From: an uncultured Akkermansia sp.
GTDB lineage: Bacteria; Verrucomicrobiota; Verrucomicrobiia; Verrucomicrobiales; Akkermansiaceae
Length of the DNA stretch: 64,000 nt
Assembly: GCA_947601655.1 (NCBI GenBank)
Contig: CANQGG010000002.1
Span: 1-64,000, forward strand
Direction: 5' to 3'
Below, one piece after another: positions 43,030 to 51,628 of the stretch; the stretch's first letter is position 1; each line of letters begins with the position of its first letter. Made by a program: the position numbers and the translations under genes. Under the pieces are notes generated by a model, which made no database searches, was not told the DNA's origin, and saw nothing but the letters and a program-made list of their open reading frames with translations.

Positions 43030-44076
43030 ATGGAACTGTACTCCGTCAATTCCCTGATCGCGGGTCTTACTGAACAGGCAGAAATTCATGCCCGCCTCGC
43101 TGTCCAGCTTACGCAGAAAACGCCTCGCACCACAAAATCCGGCAAACCCTACCTGGAGGTGCAAGTATCAGACCCCGGGGGAACCCTTGCCATCAGAGTG
43201 TGGGAAACTCTTCCCTGGTACCCGGAATTCTGCGCTGCTGATGTGAACGCGACCTTCATGGTGAGCGCATTGTGGCGACAGACTTCCTTTGGCCCCGACC
43301 CCACGGATCTCACGCTGCGCCCGCTCACTTCGCAAGAAGAGGAGGCTATGCTTGCCGGGAGCGAGGAACTACGTGAGTTGCAGCAAAGAAACTGGGAGGC
43401 GATTACCCGACTGTGTTCTACGATTGAGGATCCTCGTTTCGCCACTCTCTGTCGCAGCTTTCTGGAGCAGTACGAGGGACGTTTTCGCCGAGCGGCTGCC
43501 GCGCGCGGTTACCATCACGCGCGTCGTGGCGGACTCGTAGAACATACTGCCGGGGTCATGCGAACGGCTGCGGCTCTCTGCGAATCCTACCCGGAATTGA
43601 ACCGTGACTTGCTGCTCACCGGTGCGCTGCTGCACGATTGCGGGAAAATGTGGGAGAATGGCTATGCGGAACATACCCTTACCATGGCATACACCGATGT
43701 GGGTGAGTTGCTTGGGCACATCACGCTGGGAATTGAGGTTGTAAACAGACTGTGGAACAGTGTTTGCACGGAAACTCGACGGAAGGAGTGGGAATCGCTT
43801 TGTCCCGCGACAGAGCAGGCGCGCCTGCATTTGCTGCACCTTATAGCTTCCCATCACGGCAGTCTGGAATATGGCTCACCCGTGCCCCCAAAAACTCCGG
43901 AAGCATTCGCTCTAAATCATGTGGATGACCTGGATGCAAAGCTGGAGATGATGCGCGGCGCGTATAAGACTTCCCCGTTTCTTTCGACACATATTCGCCA
44001 ACGCAAGGCGCCTTTGCCTGGCAATGTGGCAGATCCCTTGCCGCGTGTTTCCCCAACCAGCTCAAGTTCATCCTGA
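43030..44076 (+). CDS. YhaM-family 3'-5' exoribonuclease (OB-fold plus HD domain)
   Basis: This is a 348-aa protein. The N-terminal 100 residues look like an OB-fold nucleic-acid-binding domain (KPYLEVQVSDPGGTLAIRVW). The C-terminal HD phosphohydrolase domain has GGLVEHTAGV, LLTGALLHDCGKMWE with the HD pair, HLIASHHG and ALNHVDDLDAKLEMM. This order matches YhaM/CBF1 exonucleases that degrade RNA and some DNA. Between the domains sits a charged helical stretch. The Ser-rich end PTSSSSS is not part of the fold. Its stop and the next gene's ATG share a base (TGATG), so the LysE gene is probably co-translated. Confidence 0.85.
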   Translation: MELYSVNSLIAGLTEQAEIHARLAVQLTQKTPRTTKSGKPYLEVQVSDPGGTLAIRVWETLPWYPEFCAADVNATFMVSALWRQTSFGPDPTDLTLRPLTSQEEEAMLAGSEELRELQQRNWEAITRLCSTIEDPRFATLCRSFLEQYEGRFRRAAAARGYHHARRGGLVEHTAGVMRTAAALCESYPELNRDLLLTGALLHDCGKMWENGYAEHTLTMAYTDVGELLGHITLGIEVVNRLWNSVCTETRRKEWESLCPATEQARLHLLHLIASHHGSLEYGSPVPPKTPEAFALNHVDDLDAKLEMMRGAYKTSPFLSTHIRQRKAPLPGNVADPLPRVSPTSSSSS

Positions 44077-44696
44077 TGCCGGAGAGTTTTCTCAGCATTC
44101 TTGCCGTATGCGGTACGACGATTCTTTCCCAACTCAGTCCGGGACCGGATGTCTTTTTTGTCTTTCGTACTTCGTTGGCTCAGGGCTACAAGCGGGGCCT
44201 TGTCGTCGCTTTTGGCATCACCGTCGGCGCTTTCATCCAGAGCATTGTTGCCTGTACACTTGGCGTTTACGTGCTGGAGCAAAGCTGGAGTCAATGGGTG
44301 ATCTATGCGGCAGCTGCCTGGCTTTTCTACCTGGCGTGGAAAATCTTCCCAAGATCCCATACCGCCGCCAACGAACTTTCTGCCAATCCGGTTCAGAAAG
44401 AATCCATCTTGAGCCTTCTCTTACAGGGGTTCCTTTGCAATATACTTAATGTCAAGTGTATGTTGTTTATTATGAGCCTGAGTGCCGACGCCCTGCGCTC
44501 ACACGCTGCTCTTTCCTGGTATGTGCCGGCTCTCATCGGCAGCCTTTTTGCTGCGAATTTATTTGGTTGGTGTTTATGGAGCAGTTTGTTGCAGTTTCCA
44601 CCAGTGCGTGCAGCTTATTTGCGACATATCCGCCTCATTGATGAATTTTTCGCTCTGGTTCTTTTCGTCTTCGGTCTGCTTCTCCTCATGACTTGA
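44076..44696 (+). CDS. LysE/RhtB-family amino-acid exporter
   Basis: This 206-aa inner-membrane protein has about six helices. The family signature appears in LSQLSPGPDVFFVFRTSLAQGYKRGL, matching the PGP-V motif and basic loop of LysE/RhtB proteins, followed by VVAFGITVGAFIQS. LLQGFLCNILNVKCMLFIMS replaces the more common NPK-type second motif (F..NLxNPKxxxF), with the pattern recognisable. It would export amino acids or their analogues; the substrate is unknown. It starts inside the stop codon of the YhaM-like gene and ends one base before the Dus gene start. Confidence 0.85.
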   Translation: MPESFLSILAVCGTTILSQLSPGPDVFFVFRTSLAQGYKRGLVVAFGITVGAFIQSIVACTLGVYVLEQSWSQWVIYAAAAWLFYLAWKIFPRSHTAANELSANPVQKESILSLLLQGFLCNILNVKCMLFIMSLSADALRSHAALSWYVPALIGSLFAANLFGWCLWSSLLQFPPVRAAYLRHIRLIDEFFALVLFVFGLLLLMT

Positions 44697-45713
44697 GTGA
44701 TGCAACGCGCTCCGCTCACGACTGTTTATGGCGACACGCCTCTGCTTGCACTAGCACCTATGCAGGATGTGACGGATCTGTCTTTCTTGCGCACCTTGCA
44801 GCGTTTACACTGTCTGCCGGATTTCGTTGTGACACCTTACTTGCGTAGTGCTACAACTTCCTGCGTGATGTCGGATTCTATTATCCGTTGCATTACGGAG
44901 AATCCGACGTCATGTCCCATATGGGTACAGTTGGCTGGTAGTGAAGCCGAGCCTCTTCTTCGGGATGTTAAAACTTTGAATGAGTTTCCGGTTGCCGGTT
45001 TTAATCTGAATGTCGGGTGTCCATCACCCCTTGTAAATCGCCACGGTGCGGGTGCCGCACTGCTGAAAAATCCTGCGCATCTTCAATGCATTTGTTGCGC
45101 CATGCGGGATGCAATTTCCCTAGGGCGTTGGAGTGTGAAGTGTCGCGTTGGTTGGGAAAGTTCAGGGGAGTTCTCGCAGATATTGTCGGCTATTTGTGCC
45201 AGTTCTCCGGATCTCTTCATCGTGCATGCACGCACGCGTCGCCAGATGTACGCAGGGAAGCCGGATGACGCTTCAGTGCGTCTGGCCGTGCAGCAGGCTT
45301 CCTGCCCGGTACTGGCCAACGGCGATATTTCTTCTCGAACCGATGCTGCACACAGATTACTTTCCACGCGGACGCATGGCGTGATGATAGGGCGGGGCAT
45401 TGTGCGCAATCCCTATCTTTTTCGCGAGCTGCGCGGCGGAGTGGCTCCCTCCCGTGATGAGATGTTGCTCTACTATATAACCTTGTTGGAGGAAACGGGG
45501 CGGGAGTTATTGCATCCTTCACCCGCGGCTCACTGCAACCGCATGAAAAAGTTTCTTGCATTCTGCTACGAGGATTTTTCTCCGCAAGCCGAATACACCC
45601 TCCGCCGTTGCACCTCCCCTTTCGAAATGGAAAAAACGCTCCTTCTTGCAGCAAACAAGATACCCAGCGATCGCGAAATCAGCGGGAAAAAGCCGACACG
45701 CAACACGCCATAG
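44697..45713 (+). CDS. tRNA-dihydrouridine synthase
   Basis: This 338-aa FMN-dependent TIM-barrel enzyme reduces uridine to dihydrouridine in tRNA D-loops. Marks are LALAPMQDVTDLSFLRTL (FMN loop), WVQLAGSEAEPL, FNLNVGCPSPLVNRHGAGAALLKNP with the catalytic Cys in NxGCP, VKCRVGW, VHARTRRQMY and VMIGRGIVRNPYLF with the phosphate-binding residues. Which uridine it modifies (DusA/B/C class) is not evident. The GTG at 44697 is directly followed by an ATG at 44700, and either may be the start. It is the last of three closely packed genes. Confidence 0.93.
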   Translation: MMQRAPLTTVYGDTPLLALAPMQDVTDLSFLRTLQRLHCLPDFVVTPYLRSATTSCVMSDSIIRCITENPTSCPIWVQLAGSEAEPLLRDVKTLNEFPVAGFNLNVGCPSPLVNRHGAGAALLKNPAHLQCICCAMRDAISLGRWSVKCRVGWESSGEFSQILSAICASSPDLFIVHARTRRQMYAGKPDDASVRLAVQQASCPVLANGDISSRTDAAHRLLSTRTHGVMIGRGIVRNPYLFRELRGGVAPSRDEMLLYYITLLEETGRELLHPSPAAHCNRMKKFLAFCYEDFSPQAEYTLRRCTSPFEMEKTLLLAANKIPSDREISGKKPTRNTP

Positions 45714-45767
45714 GCGGTGCTGAGACGGCACAGGCTCCGCATCCTGCCGTGCGAATATGATACCGCC
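45714..45767. terminator. nested inverted repeats between convergent dus and small peptide genes
   Basis: GGCGGT/ACCGCC forms an outer stem around an inner imperfect stem (GACGGCACAGG with CCTGCCGTGC). It could be a bidirectional terminator for the two convergent genes, although no long U-run is present on either side. Confidence 0.35.
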
Positions 45768-45774
45768 GACCAGC

Positions 45775-45879
45775 TTAGCGCTGAGCAAGAACAGGAGTCT
45801 CAGGCGTGGGTGGGAGTGAGTTAGCTGAAGCTGTCCCGACTACCATTCCAAGCAATAAAATGAGAGTTTTCGTCTTCAT
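45775..45879 (-). CDS. 34-aa secreted peptide gene
   Basis: This gene is too short for the ORF track. It encodes MKTKTLILLLGMVVGTASA followed by NSLPPTPETPVLAQR: a textbook signal peptide with cleavage after ASA, leaving a 15-residue Pro/Thr-rich mature peptide. GAGAGGTG sits about 9 nt before the ATG, one of the few good Shine-Dalgarno sequences in the window, and a TTGACG-16-TAGAAT promoter lies upstream. Promoter, ribosome-binding site and signal peptide all agree, so I consider it real. Function is unknown: signalling or small envelope peptide are guesses. It is convergent with the Dus gene. Confidence 0.65.
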   Translation of the reverse strand: MKTKTLILLLGMVVGTASANSLPPTPETPVLAQR

Positions 45880-45910
45880 ATTTATTTACACCTCTCGGGG
45901 TGCCGGGCGC

Positions 45911-45938
45911 ATTCTAGTCCTCTTTTCTCCTCCGTCAA
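45911..45938 (-). promoter_or_regulatory. putative promoter of the 34-aa peptide gene
   Basis: On the minus strand TTGACG, a 16-nt spacer and TAGAAT lie 31 nt before the ATG, leaving room for the GAGAGGTG ribosome-binding site. Confidence 0.6.
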
Positions 45939-46012
45939 GTCTAAAATCCATTTTTCTTTCTTTTTCTCTCTAACAATTTTTTTGCCAGAAGAATCCTCCG
46001 GGTGAGGGAGAA

Positions 46013-47035
46013 CTAGTGCACCGAATGCAGGAGTCGATGCCTGAGGAGCAGAAACCCCTCATCGAGAAGATTGAGCGGATTGAGGCGCAGTATGTGCCTT
46101 CCGTGGATTTTTACAGATCTGATCTGTGGGGTTTCAGGATGACTGATCTGATGCTGCTTGATGGTTTGCACGACCCGATGGAAGATGTTATAACGAGTGA
46201 TAAGGAGACGGCGCGCCTCGCGTAAAGCCGGGAGTCTCTTTTCATATTCGTTGTCGCGAATGGCTTTACGGATGATTTCAAGTGCTGCAGGTGGATCGTC
46301 GATAGGAATTGGAATTACGCACTCCTTCGGAAAAATTTCTGTCAGCGCGGGATCCCCTGCATAAAAGGTGAGGCAGAGTCCGAGTATCGGGTCAGATATT
46401 TTATCGGACCAGTGATAGGGATGGATATAATTTTCCACCGCCAGGTGGTAGCGGTAGTCTGAGAGAGCAGTTGTTTTGGAGTCGAGCGGGGCTTTGCCCC
46501 AGCCAAACCAATCCATCTCCGGGATATGCTTAGAGATATATTCCGTGAGGTGATAACGATTGAAGTGTTGAGTATGCTTCATCATCTTGGTGGAGCATAC
46601 CGTGGAGAAAAGTTTGGACTTTGGCCAGTCGGACCGTTCGTAAACCTCTTCCGCACTGTAGCCAGCCATCCACATCAGGCAGCCCTGTCCGCGCCGCCAA
46701 TTACGATGAGGTAGGTAGCAGCGGTCATGCGTGGTGAGCACATATTCGAATTGCCGCGTGTAGCAGTTTGGATAAAGTTTGATGCTTGGAGGCTCTGCCG
46801 TAATGAGAATTGTGTGTTCCTTTGGGCACGCCAAGGGCTCTGTCTCGTGGCGAATACTCCCTGAATTTTTTCGAGGCATATCGTCGTAGACTACCAGCCA
46901 ATCGTAATCCCTGCAGCGCGCATCCGCGATGAATTGCACGCCAGTGCGCTCTTGTTCTTTCTCTGATACGGGGAGTATCCGGGAAGGTGATTCAGGTCCC
47001 ATGCCGGGCAATATCAGTTTAACGCGCGTTCCCAT
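46013..47035 (-). CDS. GT10-family (alpha-1,3/4-fucosyltransferase-like) glycosyltransferase
   Basis: I start at ATG 47035 (340 aa); the track start at 47059 lies inside the -35 to -10 interval of an excellent promoter. The C-terminal half contains the GT10 donor-binding pattern: YHLAVENYIHPYHWSDKISDP, then LTFYAGDPALTEIFPKECVIPI, close to the F.lafENS...dYvTEK motif of bacterial fucosyltransferases. HFNRYHLTEYI and the DWFGWGK strand precede it. It likely adds fucose, or another GDP-sugar, to lipopolysaccharide or a surface glycan, possibly mimicking host antigens. The last 60 residues are basic and may bind the membrane. It stands alone, divergent from fmt. Confidence 0.8.
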   Translation of the reverse strand: MGTRVKLILPGMGPESPSRILPVSEKEQERTGVQFIADARCRDYDWLVVYDDMPRKNSGSIRHETEPLACPKEHTILITAEPPSIKLYPNCYTRQFEYVLTTHDRCYLPHRNWRRGQGCLMWMAGYSAEEVYERSDWPKSKLFSTVCSTKMMKHTQHFNRYHLTEYISKHIPEMDWFGWGKAPLDSKTTALSDYRYHLAVENYIHPYHWSDKISDPILGLCLTFYAGDPALTEIFPKECVIPIPIDDPPAALEIIRKAIRDNEYEKRLPALREARRLLITRYNIFHRVVQTIKQHQISHPETPQIRSVKIHGRHILRLNPLNLLDEGFLLLRHRLLHSVH

Positions 47036-47045
47036 GACAGTGGAC

Positions 47046-47074
47046 ATTATAAACGGCATGGATCATTTTTGCAA
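47046..47074 (-). promoter_or_regulatory. putative GT10-gene promoter
   Basis: On the minus strand TTGCAA, exactly 17 nt and a perfect TATAAT are followed by 10 nt and ATG 47035. This is a near-consensus promoter and it fixes the gene start. Confidence 0.7.
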
Positions 47075-47118
47075 GGAGGCAATCTCAGGGTATTCGTATC
47101 AGAACATAGGGTTTGTTC

Positions 47119-47147
47119 TTGACAAGAAAGGCGGATGCCTCTAAAAG
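47119..47147 (+). promoter_or_regulatory. putative fmt promoter
   Basis: A perfect TTGACA, a 17-nt spacer and TAAAAG are followed by only 5 nt before ATG 47153. The track's in-frame ATG at 47135 lies inside the spacer and cannot be used from this promoter. Confidence 0.6.
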
Positions 47148-47152
47148 GGGGC

Positions 47153-48139
47153 ATGCGTATCGTGATGATGGCAACGGGAGATATTGCTCTGCCCTCCCTT
47201 GTGGCGTTGAAAGAGGAGGGGGTGCTTGTTGCCCTCGTCACACAACCGGATAAACCCGCAGGACGTCATCATCGACTCACGGCACCGCGCATCAAGCTTA
47301 AGGCGCAAGAATTCGGTATTCCCGTGCTGCAGCCAGAGAATGTGCGTACAGCGGAAGCGTTGTCAGATCTGCAAGCGCTTGAACCGGATTTGCTTGTCGT
47401 CATGGCCTACGGGCAAATTCTATCGCAGGAGGTTATTGACCTGCCGAAAATTGCCTGCATTAACGCACATGCTTCCTTGCTACCACGCCACCGGGGGGCG
47501 TCCTGTATCCAGGCTGCCATCGAGGCGGGGGATGATGAGACGGGCATTACGATCCTTCATGTAGTGAAAAAGCTGGATGCTGGGGATATCATTTGCCGGG
47601 CTGCCATCCCTCTGCGGGGTACAGAAACGGCGGAAGATCTGCACGATACCCTAGCGCAACTTGCTCCTCGTCCGTTGCTTGAGGCGATTCATGCCATTCA
47701 GGAGGGCACAGATGAGAGCACGCCGCAGGACGAGAGTCTGATGACTTATGCCCCGAAATTGCAGCGCAGCAACAGCTGTATTGATTGGTCGCAGCCGGCC
47801 TTACAGGTTGCTCGTAAAATTCGTGCCTACCATTCCTGGCCTGGAACCTTTACTTTCTACCCCTCGGTCAAGAGTGGAAATGACAAAACCATTAAGCTCT
47901 TTCCCCCGGTGGACGTCTTCACCAATATCTCCAAGCCTCTTGATGCATGTCCAGGCATGGTACTGGAAGCGAATGCGAGTGGGCTCATTATATCCTGCGG
48001 CGGTGTGCATGGCGGTGCCATCCGTATCTCGTCCCTTCAGCCGCCAGGAGCACGCAAGATGAATGTGGAAAGTTTTTTTGCCGGTCACACGATTTTACCC
48101 GGTATGATCCTTGGTCTTGCTTCCTCTGCCGGTTCCTGA
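47153..48139 (+). CDS. fmt: methionyl-tRNA formyltransferase
   Basis: This 328-aa enzyme formylates initiator Met-tRNA using 10-formyltetrahydrofolate. The start at 47153 directly precedes RIVMMATGDIALPSLVAL, the N-terminal Rossmann strand. The catalytic segment INAHASLLPRHRGASCIQAAI carries the Asn-His pair and the SLLPxxRG loop; DDETGITILHVVKKLDAGDI with the catalytic Asp follows. The C-terminal OB-like tRNA-binding domain includes KIRAYHSWPGTFTFY. Length is normal. The folate supplied by folD elsewhere in this window supports the same cofactor pool. It ends about 160 bp before rpoD. Confidence 0.95.
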   Translation: MRIVMMATGDIALPSLVALKEEGVLVALVTQPDKPAGRHHRLTAPRIKLKAQEFGIPVLQPENVRTAEALSDLQALEPDLLVVMAYGQILSQEVIDLPKIACINAHASLLPRHRGASCIQAAIEAGDDETGITILHVVKKLDAGDIICRAAIPLRGTETAEDLHDTLAQLAPRPLLEAIHAIQEGTDESTPQDESLMTYAPKLQRSNSCIDWSQPALQVARKIRAYHSWPGTFTFYPSVKSGNDKTIKLFPPVDVFTNISKPLDACPGMVLEANASGLIISCGGVHGGAIRISSLQPPGARKMNVESFFAGHTILPGMILGLASSAGS

Positions 48140-48302
48140 CTTGCCTTATTTGGGACGATAGAATTACTCCCCTTCAGGTATTTTTTGTGTCATACTTGTA
48201 GAAGAACAATTGAATTCCACGTTTTATTCTTTAGCATAGTCGCCCGCCCATTCTTCCTCTTGATGAATACTAATGGGTGCACTACACCCCTTCTCCTATA
48301 TC

Positions 48303-50696
48303 ATGTCAGCCCTTAATAAGTCCGCGTCGAAAAAGCCGACCAAGCCTGAGCCGAAGAAAGCTCCTGCCAAGAAAGTGACGCCAAAGCCTGCGCTGGAGAA
48401 AGCTCCTGCCAAGAAAGTGACGCAGAAGCCTGCGCCGAAGAAGGCTCCTGCCAAGAAGGTGACGCCAAAGCCTGCGCCGAAGAAGGCTCCTGCCAAGAAA
48501 GTGACGCAGAAGCCTGCGCTGGAGAAAGCTTCTGCCAAGAAGGTGACGCCAAAGCCTGCGCCGAAGAAGACTCCTGCCAAGAAGGTGACGCAGAAGCCTG
48601 AGTCGAAGAAAGCTCCTGCCAAGAAGGTGACGCAGAAGCCTGAGTCGAAGAAAGCTCCTGCCAAGAAGGTGATGCCGAAACCCGAGTCGGAGCCTGCTCT
48701 TGTCGAGATGCCGCGGAAAAAGGAGAAGAGCGGGGCGATACCTTCAGGTCACGATTCTAAGAACCGCCATTCGTCCAAAAGCGCTGCCAATTTTAAGGTT
48801 TCCACCGCGCAACTACAAGCTTTTTTCCCGGACGATATTACCCTGAAAACGGCTTTCAAAAACCTGCTGGCACTTGCCAAGAAAAATAATGGCTATGTGA
48901 CGGATGACGACATTATCACCTCGCTCCCGGCAGAGGGGTTTGAGGAGCAGGATACTGAAAAACTTTTTGAGCGACTTCATTCTTTTGGGGTCGACGTGGT
49001 GGAAGAACCCGTCGGAGGAACGGCTTCTGATATGCACGGGCTTACTGCTGAGCAGCTTCGCGATCTATCGGCAGATATGCCCGGCAAACTGATTGAGAAT
49101 CCCATGGTTCAGGAAAAACTGCGGTTGCTTGTGTTGCAGGCCAGTGACCAAGGGTTTCTGACTTATGATGATATCAATGATGTACTCCCTTCGAATCTCA
49201 TCAATCCTGCGGATCATGAAAGGATCATGGAATGCCTCCGTGGAATGAATTTTCGCATCATTGATGCTTCCGAGATGGGAGAGGTTTCTTTGGGACAGCG
49301 TGAGGAAGGTCCTGTCGAGTCCGAGGATGTCGAAAAGACAGCGGATTTGGATGATCCCGTGCGCATGTACCTCAAGCAGATGGGGCAGAAAGAACTTCTT
49401 AAGCGTGACGAAGAAGTGCAACTTTCACGCCGCATTGATCAGGCAGAAAGTGGCCTCCAGAAAAGTCTGCATCACGTTGGTGTCGTTGCTACCTATTACC
49501 GTGACCTGGCTTTCCGTCTTTTACAAAATAAGGAGAGGTTTGATCGTGTAGTTGCCGATAAAAATATTGACCATCGCGAGCAGTATTTCAAGGACTTGCA
49601 GAATGCTCTTAACAAGCTGCAAGATCTCTACGAGTCGACGCAAGCATCGTATGTTGCGTTGCGACGCGCTCGCAAACGTCGCAAAGGTGTTGAGACCGCC
49701 CAACTAGATTTCAAAGCACGCATTAACAAGCTCCACGAGCTTTACAGACGTTTTTCCTACAAACCGAAAGTGTATGAGGATTTTGTCGAGAAGCTTAAGG
49801 AAATTCGCCAACGTATCCTCAAGATTCGTCGCCAACAAGAGACAGCGCCTGATGAGAAACTTTTCAAGGAGAAGCTCGCTGATATTGAGATGCAGTTATG
49901 GATGCCCATTGATGACTTCATGGAACATTACCGCGTCATGCGCGCTCATATGAAAGCGGCGAAGGAATCAAAAGGAGAGATGATTGAGGCGAACCTGCGC
50001 CTTGTTATCTCCATCGCAAAGAAGTATACCAATCGAGGCCTTGCCTTCTTAGATCTCATTCAGGAGGGTAACATGGGACTCATGAAAGCTGTGGAAAAAT
50101 TTGAATATCGCCGCGGCTACAAGTTCTCTACCTACGCTACATGGTGGATTCGCCAGGCCATTACCCGGTCCATAGCGGATCAAGCCCGAACCATCCGTAT
50201 TCCCGTGCATATGATTGAGACTATCAACAAGCTCATGCGTGTGCAGAAAAGACTTGTTCAGGACCTGGGAAGGGAACCCACACCTGAGGAGATATCTGTC
50301 CATTGCGGTATGTCTGTGGAGCGGGTTCGCAGCGTACTCAAAATGGCGCAACAACCTATCTCCATGCAGCAACCCGTTGGAGACTCTGATGATACTTCTT
50401 TCGGTGATTTTCTCGAAGATAAAAGTGCTGAAAACCCGATGGACGGGGCGGCTTTTAACTCCCTGCGAGAAAAGCTTTCCGTTGTGTTGAATACACTTAA
50501 TGACCGTGAGCGAGCCGTTATTGAGCAACGCTTCGGATTGCGTGATGGTAATCCTCGTACGCTGGAGGAGGTCGGACGACAATTTAACGTGACCCGTGAG
50601 CGCATCCGTCAGATTGAAGCAAAGGCTTTGCGTAAGCTGCGCCATCCCTCCCGTATCCAGAAAATTAAGGGATTCCTTGACTCTACAGCGGATTAA
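48303..50696 (+). CDS. rpoD: primary RNA polymerase sigma factor RpoD with repeat-rich N-terminus
   Basis: Start ATG 48303 (797 aa). Eight 14-residue repeats of the type [13 protein letters not shown] (residues 18-129) form a strongly basic tail. Two region 1.1-like modules follow: [24 protein letters not shown] and [24 protein letters not shown]. Then come region 1.2 ([13 protein letters not shown]), a charged non-conserved region, region 2 ([29 protein letters not shown] and [12 protein letters not shown]), region 3, and region 4 ([19 protein letters not shown]). Regions 2.4 and 4.2 are those of primary sigma factors, consistent with the TTGACA/TATAAT-like promoters seen here. A paralog without the tail is not present in the window. 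Confidence 0.95.
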   Translation: MSALNKSASKKPTKPEPKKAPAKKVTPKPALEKAPAKKVTQKPAPKKAPAKKVTPKPAPKKAPAKKVTQKPALEKASAKKVTPKPAPKKTPAKKVTQKPESKKAPAKKVTQKPESKKAPAKKVMPKPESEPALVEMPRKKEKSGAIPSGHDSKNRHSSKSAANFKVSTAQLQAFFPDDITLKTAFKNLLALAKKNNGYVTDDDIITSLPAEGFEEQDTEKLFERLHSFGVDVVEEPVGGTASDMHGLTAEQLRDLSADMPGKLIENPMVQEKLRLLVLQASDQGFLTYDDINDVLPSNLINPADHERIMECLRGMNFRIIDASEMGEVSLGQREEGPVESEDVEKTADLDDPVRMYLKQMGQKELLKRDEEVQLSRRIDQAESGLQKSLHHVGVVATYYRDLAFRLLQNKERFDRVVADKNIDHREQYFKDLQNALNKLQDLYESTQASYVALRRARKRRKGVETAQLDFKARINKLHELYRRFSYKPKVYEDFVEKLKEIRQRILKIRRQQETAPDEKLFKEKLADIEMQLWMPIDDFMEHYRVMRAHMKAAKESKGEMIEANLRLVISIAKKYTNRGLAFLDLIQEGNMGLMKAVEKFEYRRGYKFSTYATWWIRQAITRSIADQARTIRIPVHMIETINKLMRVQKRLVQDLGREPTPEEISVHCGMSVERVRSVLKMAQQPISMQQPVGDSDDTSFGDFLEDKSAENPMDGAAFNSLREKLSVVLNTLNDRERAVIEQRFGLRDGNPRTLEEVGRQFNVTRERIRQIEAKALRKLRHPSRIQKIKGFLDSTAD
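48354..48689 (+). repeat. eight tandem 42-bp repeats inside rpoD
   Basis: Eight in-frame 42-bp units encode KK(A/T)PAKKVT(P/Q)KP plus two variable residues, some beginning with EK. Repeats 1-4 and 5-8 differ slightly, pointing to successive duplication. A 42-bp period in a coding region can expand or contract without frame loss, so copy number may vary between strains. Confidence 0.9.
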
Positions 50697-50714
50697 CTAC
50701 TGACTGTTCCTCCC

Positions 50715-50742
50715 TTCTTCAAGGCAGAAAAACATTGAAGAA
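50715..50742 (+). terminator. hairpin after rpoD
   Basis: TTCTTCAA, a 12-nt loop and TTGAAGAA form a perfect 8-bp stem 18 nt after the rpoD stop. No U-run follows, so termination may need Rho, or the hairpin may stabilise the mRNA end. Confidence 0.4.
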
Positions 50743-50778
50743 AAGGGGACTTACGAGCATTTGCTGTGATGAATGCGC

Positions 50779-50807
50779 TTGCTCGGCATGGTTTCTCGCG
50801 GTACAAT
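50779..50807 (+). promoter_or_regulatory. putative pdxH promoter
   Basis: TTGCTC, a 17-nt spacer and TACAAT are followed by 6 nt and ATG 50814. The longer frame from 50766 would begin upstream of this promoter. Confidence 0.6.
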
Positions 50808-50813
50808 ACGGGC

Positions 50814-51452
50814 ATGGATCTGTCAGCCTTTCGCGAGGAATATTTGAAAGAGACTCTGCATCGTCGGGATCTCGCGGAGAGTCCTTTCGAGCAATTTGAT
50901 CGTTGGTTTAAGCAGGCGTTGGAAAGTGGGATCCCCGAACCAAATGCTATGAGTATTGCCACCGCGACCAAGCAGGGCATGCCCTCTCTGCGTACCGTGT
51001 TGCTCAAGTATTACGATGATCGGGGTTATGTGTTCTTCACCAACTATACCAGTCGTAAGGCCAACGAGATTTTTCAAAATCCAGAAGTTTGCATGTTACT
51101 TCCGTGGGTAACTTTGGAGCGGCAGATCATCGTGTATGGGCGAGCCGAGAAAATTTCGCGTACGGAGACTATGAGGTACTTTTTAACCCGTCCACGTGAA
51201 TCGCAACTGGGGGCATGGGTTTCGCACCAGAGTCAGGTTATCTCTACTCGTAAATTGCTTATGATGAAACTTAGCGAGCTAAGAACCAAGTTTGCTGAGG
51301 GTAAGGTGCCTCTCCCGGATTTCTGGGGGGGATTCCGCATTATTCCTCACCACATGGAGTTCTGGCAGGGCGGACCTGGCCGCATTCACGATCGCTTCCT
51401 TTACACCCTGCTGCCGGATTCCTCATGGGATATTCGTCGTTTGCAGCCATGA
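50814..51452 (+). CDS. pdxH: pyridoxamine/pyridoxine 5'-phosphate oxidase
   Basis: This 212-aa FMN enzyme oxidises pyridoxamine or pyridoxine phosphate to pyridoxal phosphate. MDLSAFREEYLKETLHRRDL is the normal family start, in agreement with the promoter position. FMN and substrate marks are PNAMSIATATKQGMPSLRTVLLKYYDDRGYVFFTNY, SRKANEIFQNP, LPWVTLERQIIVYGRAEKI, YFLTRPRESQLGAWVS and the C-terminal WQGGPGRIHDRFLY, WDIRRLQP. Everything expected is present and the length is standard. It is flanked by rpoD and a secreted unknown, apparently as a single-gene unit. Confidence 0.96.
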   Translation: MDLSAFREEYLKETLHRRDLAESPFEQFDRWFKQALESGIPEPNAMSIATATKQGMPSLRTVLLKYYDDRGYVFFTNYTSRKANEIFQNPEVCMLLPWVTLERQIIVYGRAEKISRTETMRYFLTRPRESQLGAWVSHQSQVISTRKLLMMKLSELRTKFAEGKVPLPDFWGGFRIIPHHMEFWQGGPGRIHDRFLYTLLPDSSWDIRRLQP

Positions 51453-51592
51453 CAGCAGGTAACCGATCTCTATTCCGCGTGCTCGCGTAAGAGGGAGTAG
51501 GGAAATCATATTGGGGAGCTGGAGAGAGAAGAAAAATTCGGGTTTGATATCTGTCGTCTCGTATGCGGCAGATGGAGCGGGACGATACGTTC

Positions 51593-51621
51593 TTTACAGG
51601 TGACTGCTGCAAGTGTAAAAT
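51593..51621 (+). promoter_or_regulatory. putative promoter of the secreted unknown gene
   Basis: TTTACA, a 17-nt spacer and TAAAAT are followed by 7 nt and ATG 51629. The signal peptide begins at that ATG. Confidence 0.55.
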
Positions 51622-51628
51622 GCGGAGC

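Noticed and set aside
48354-48689. possible CRISPR array
   Set aside because: The 42-bp units are contiguous, in frame and coding within rpoD, with no spacers.
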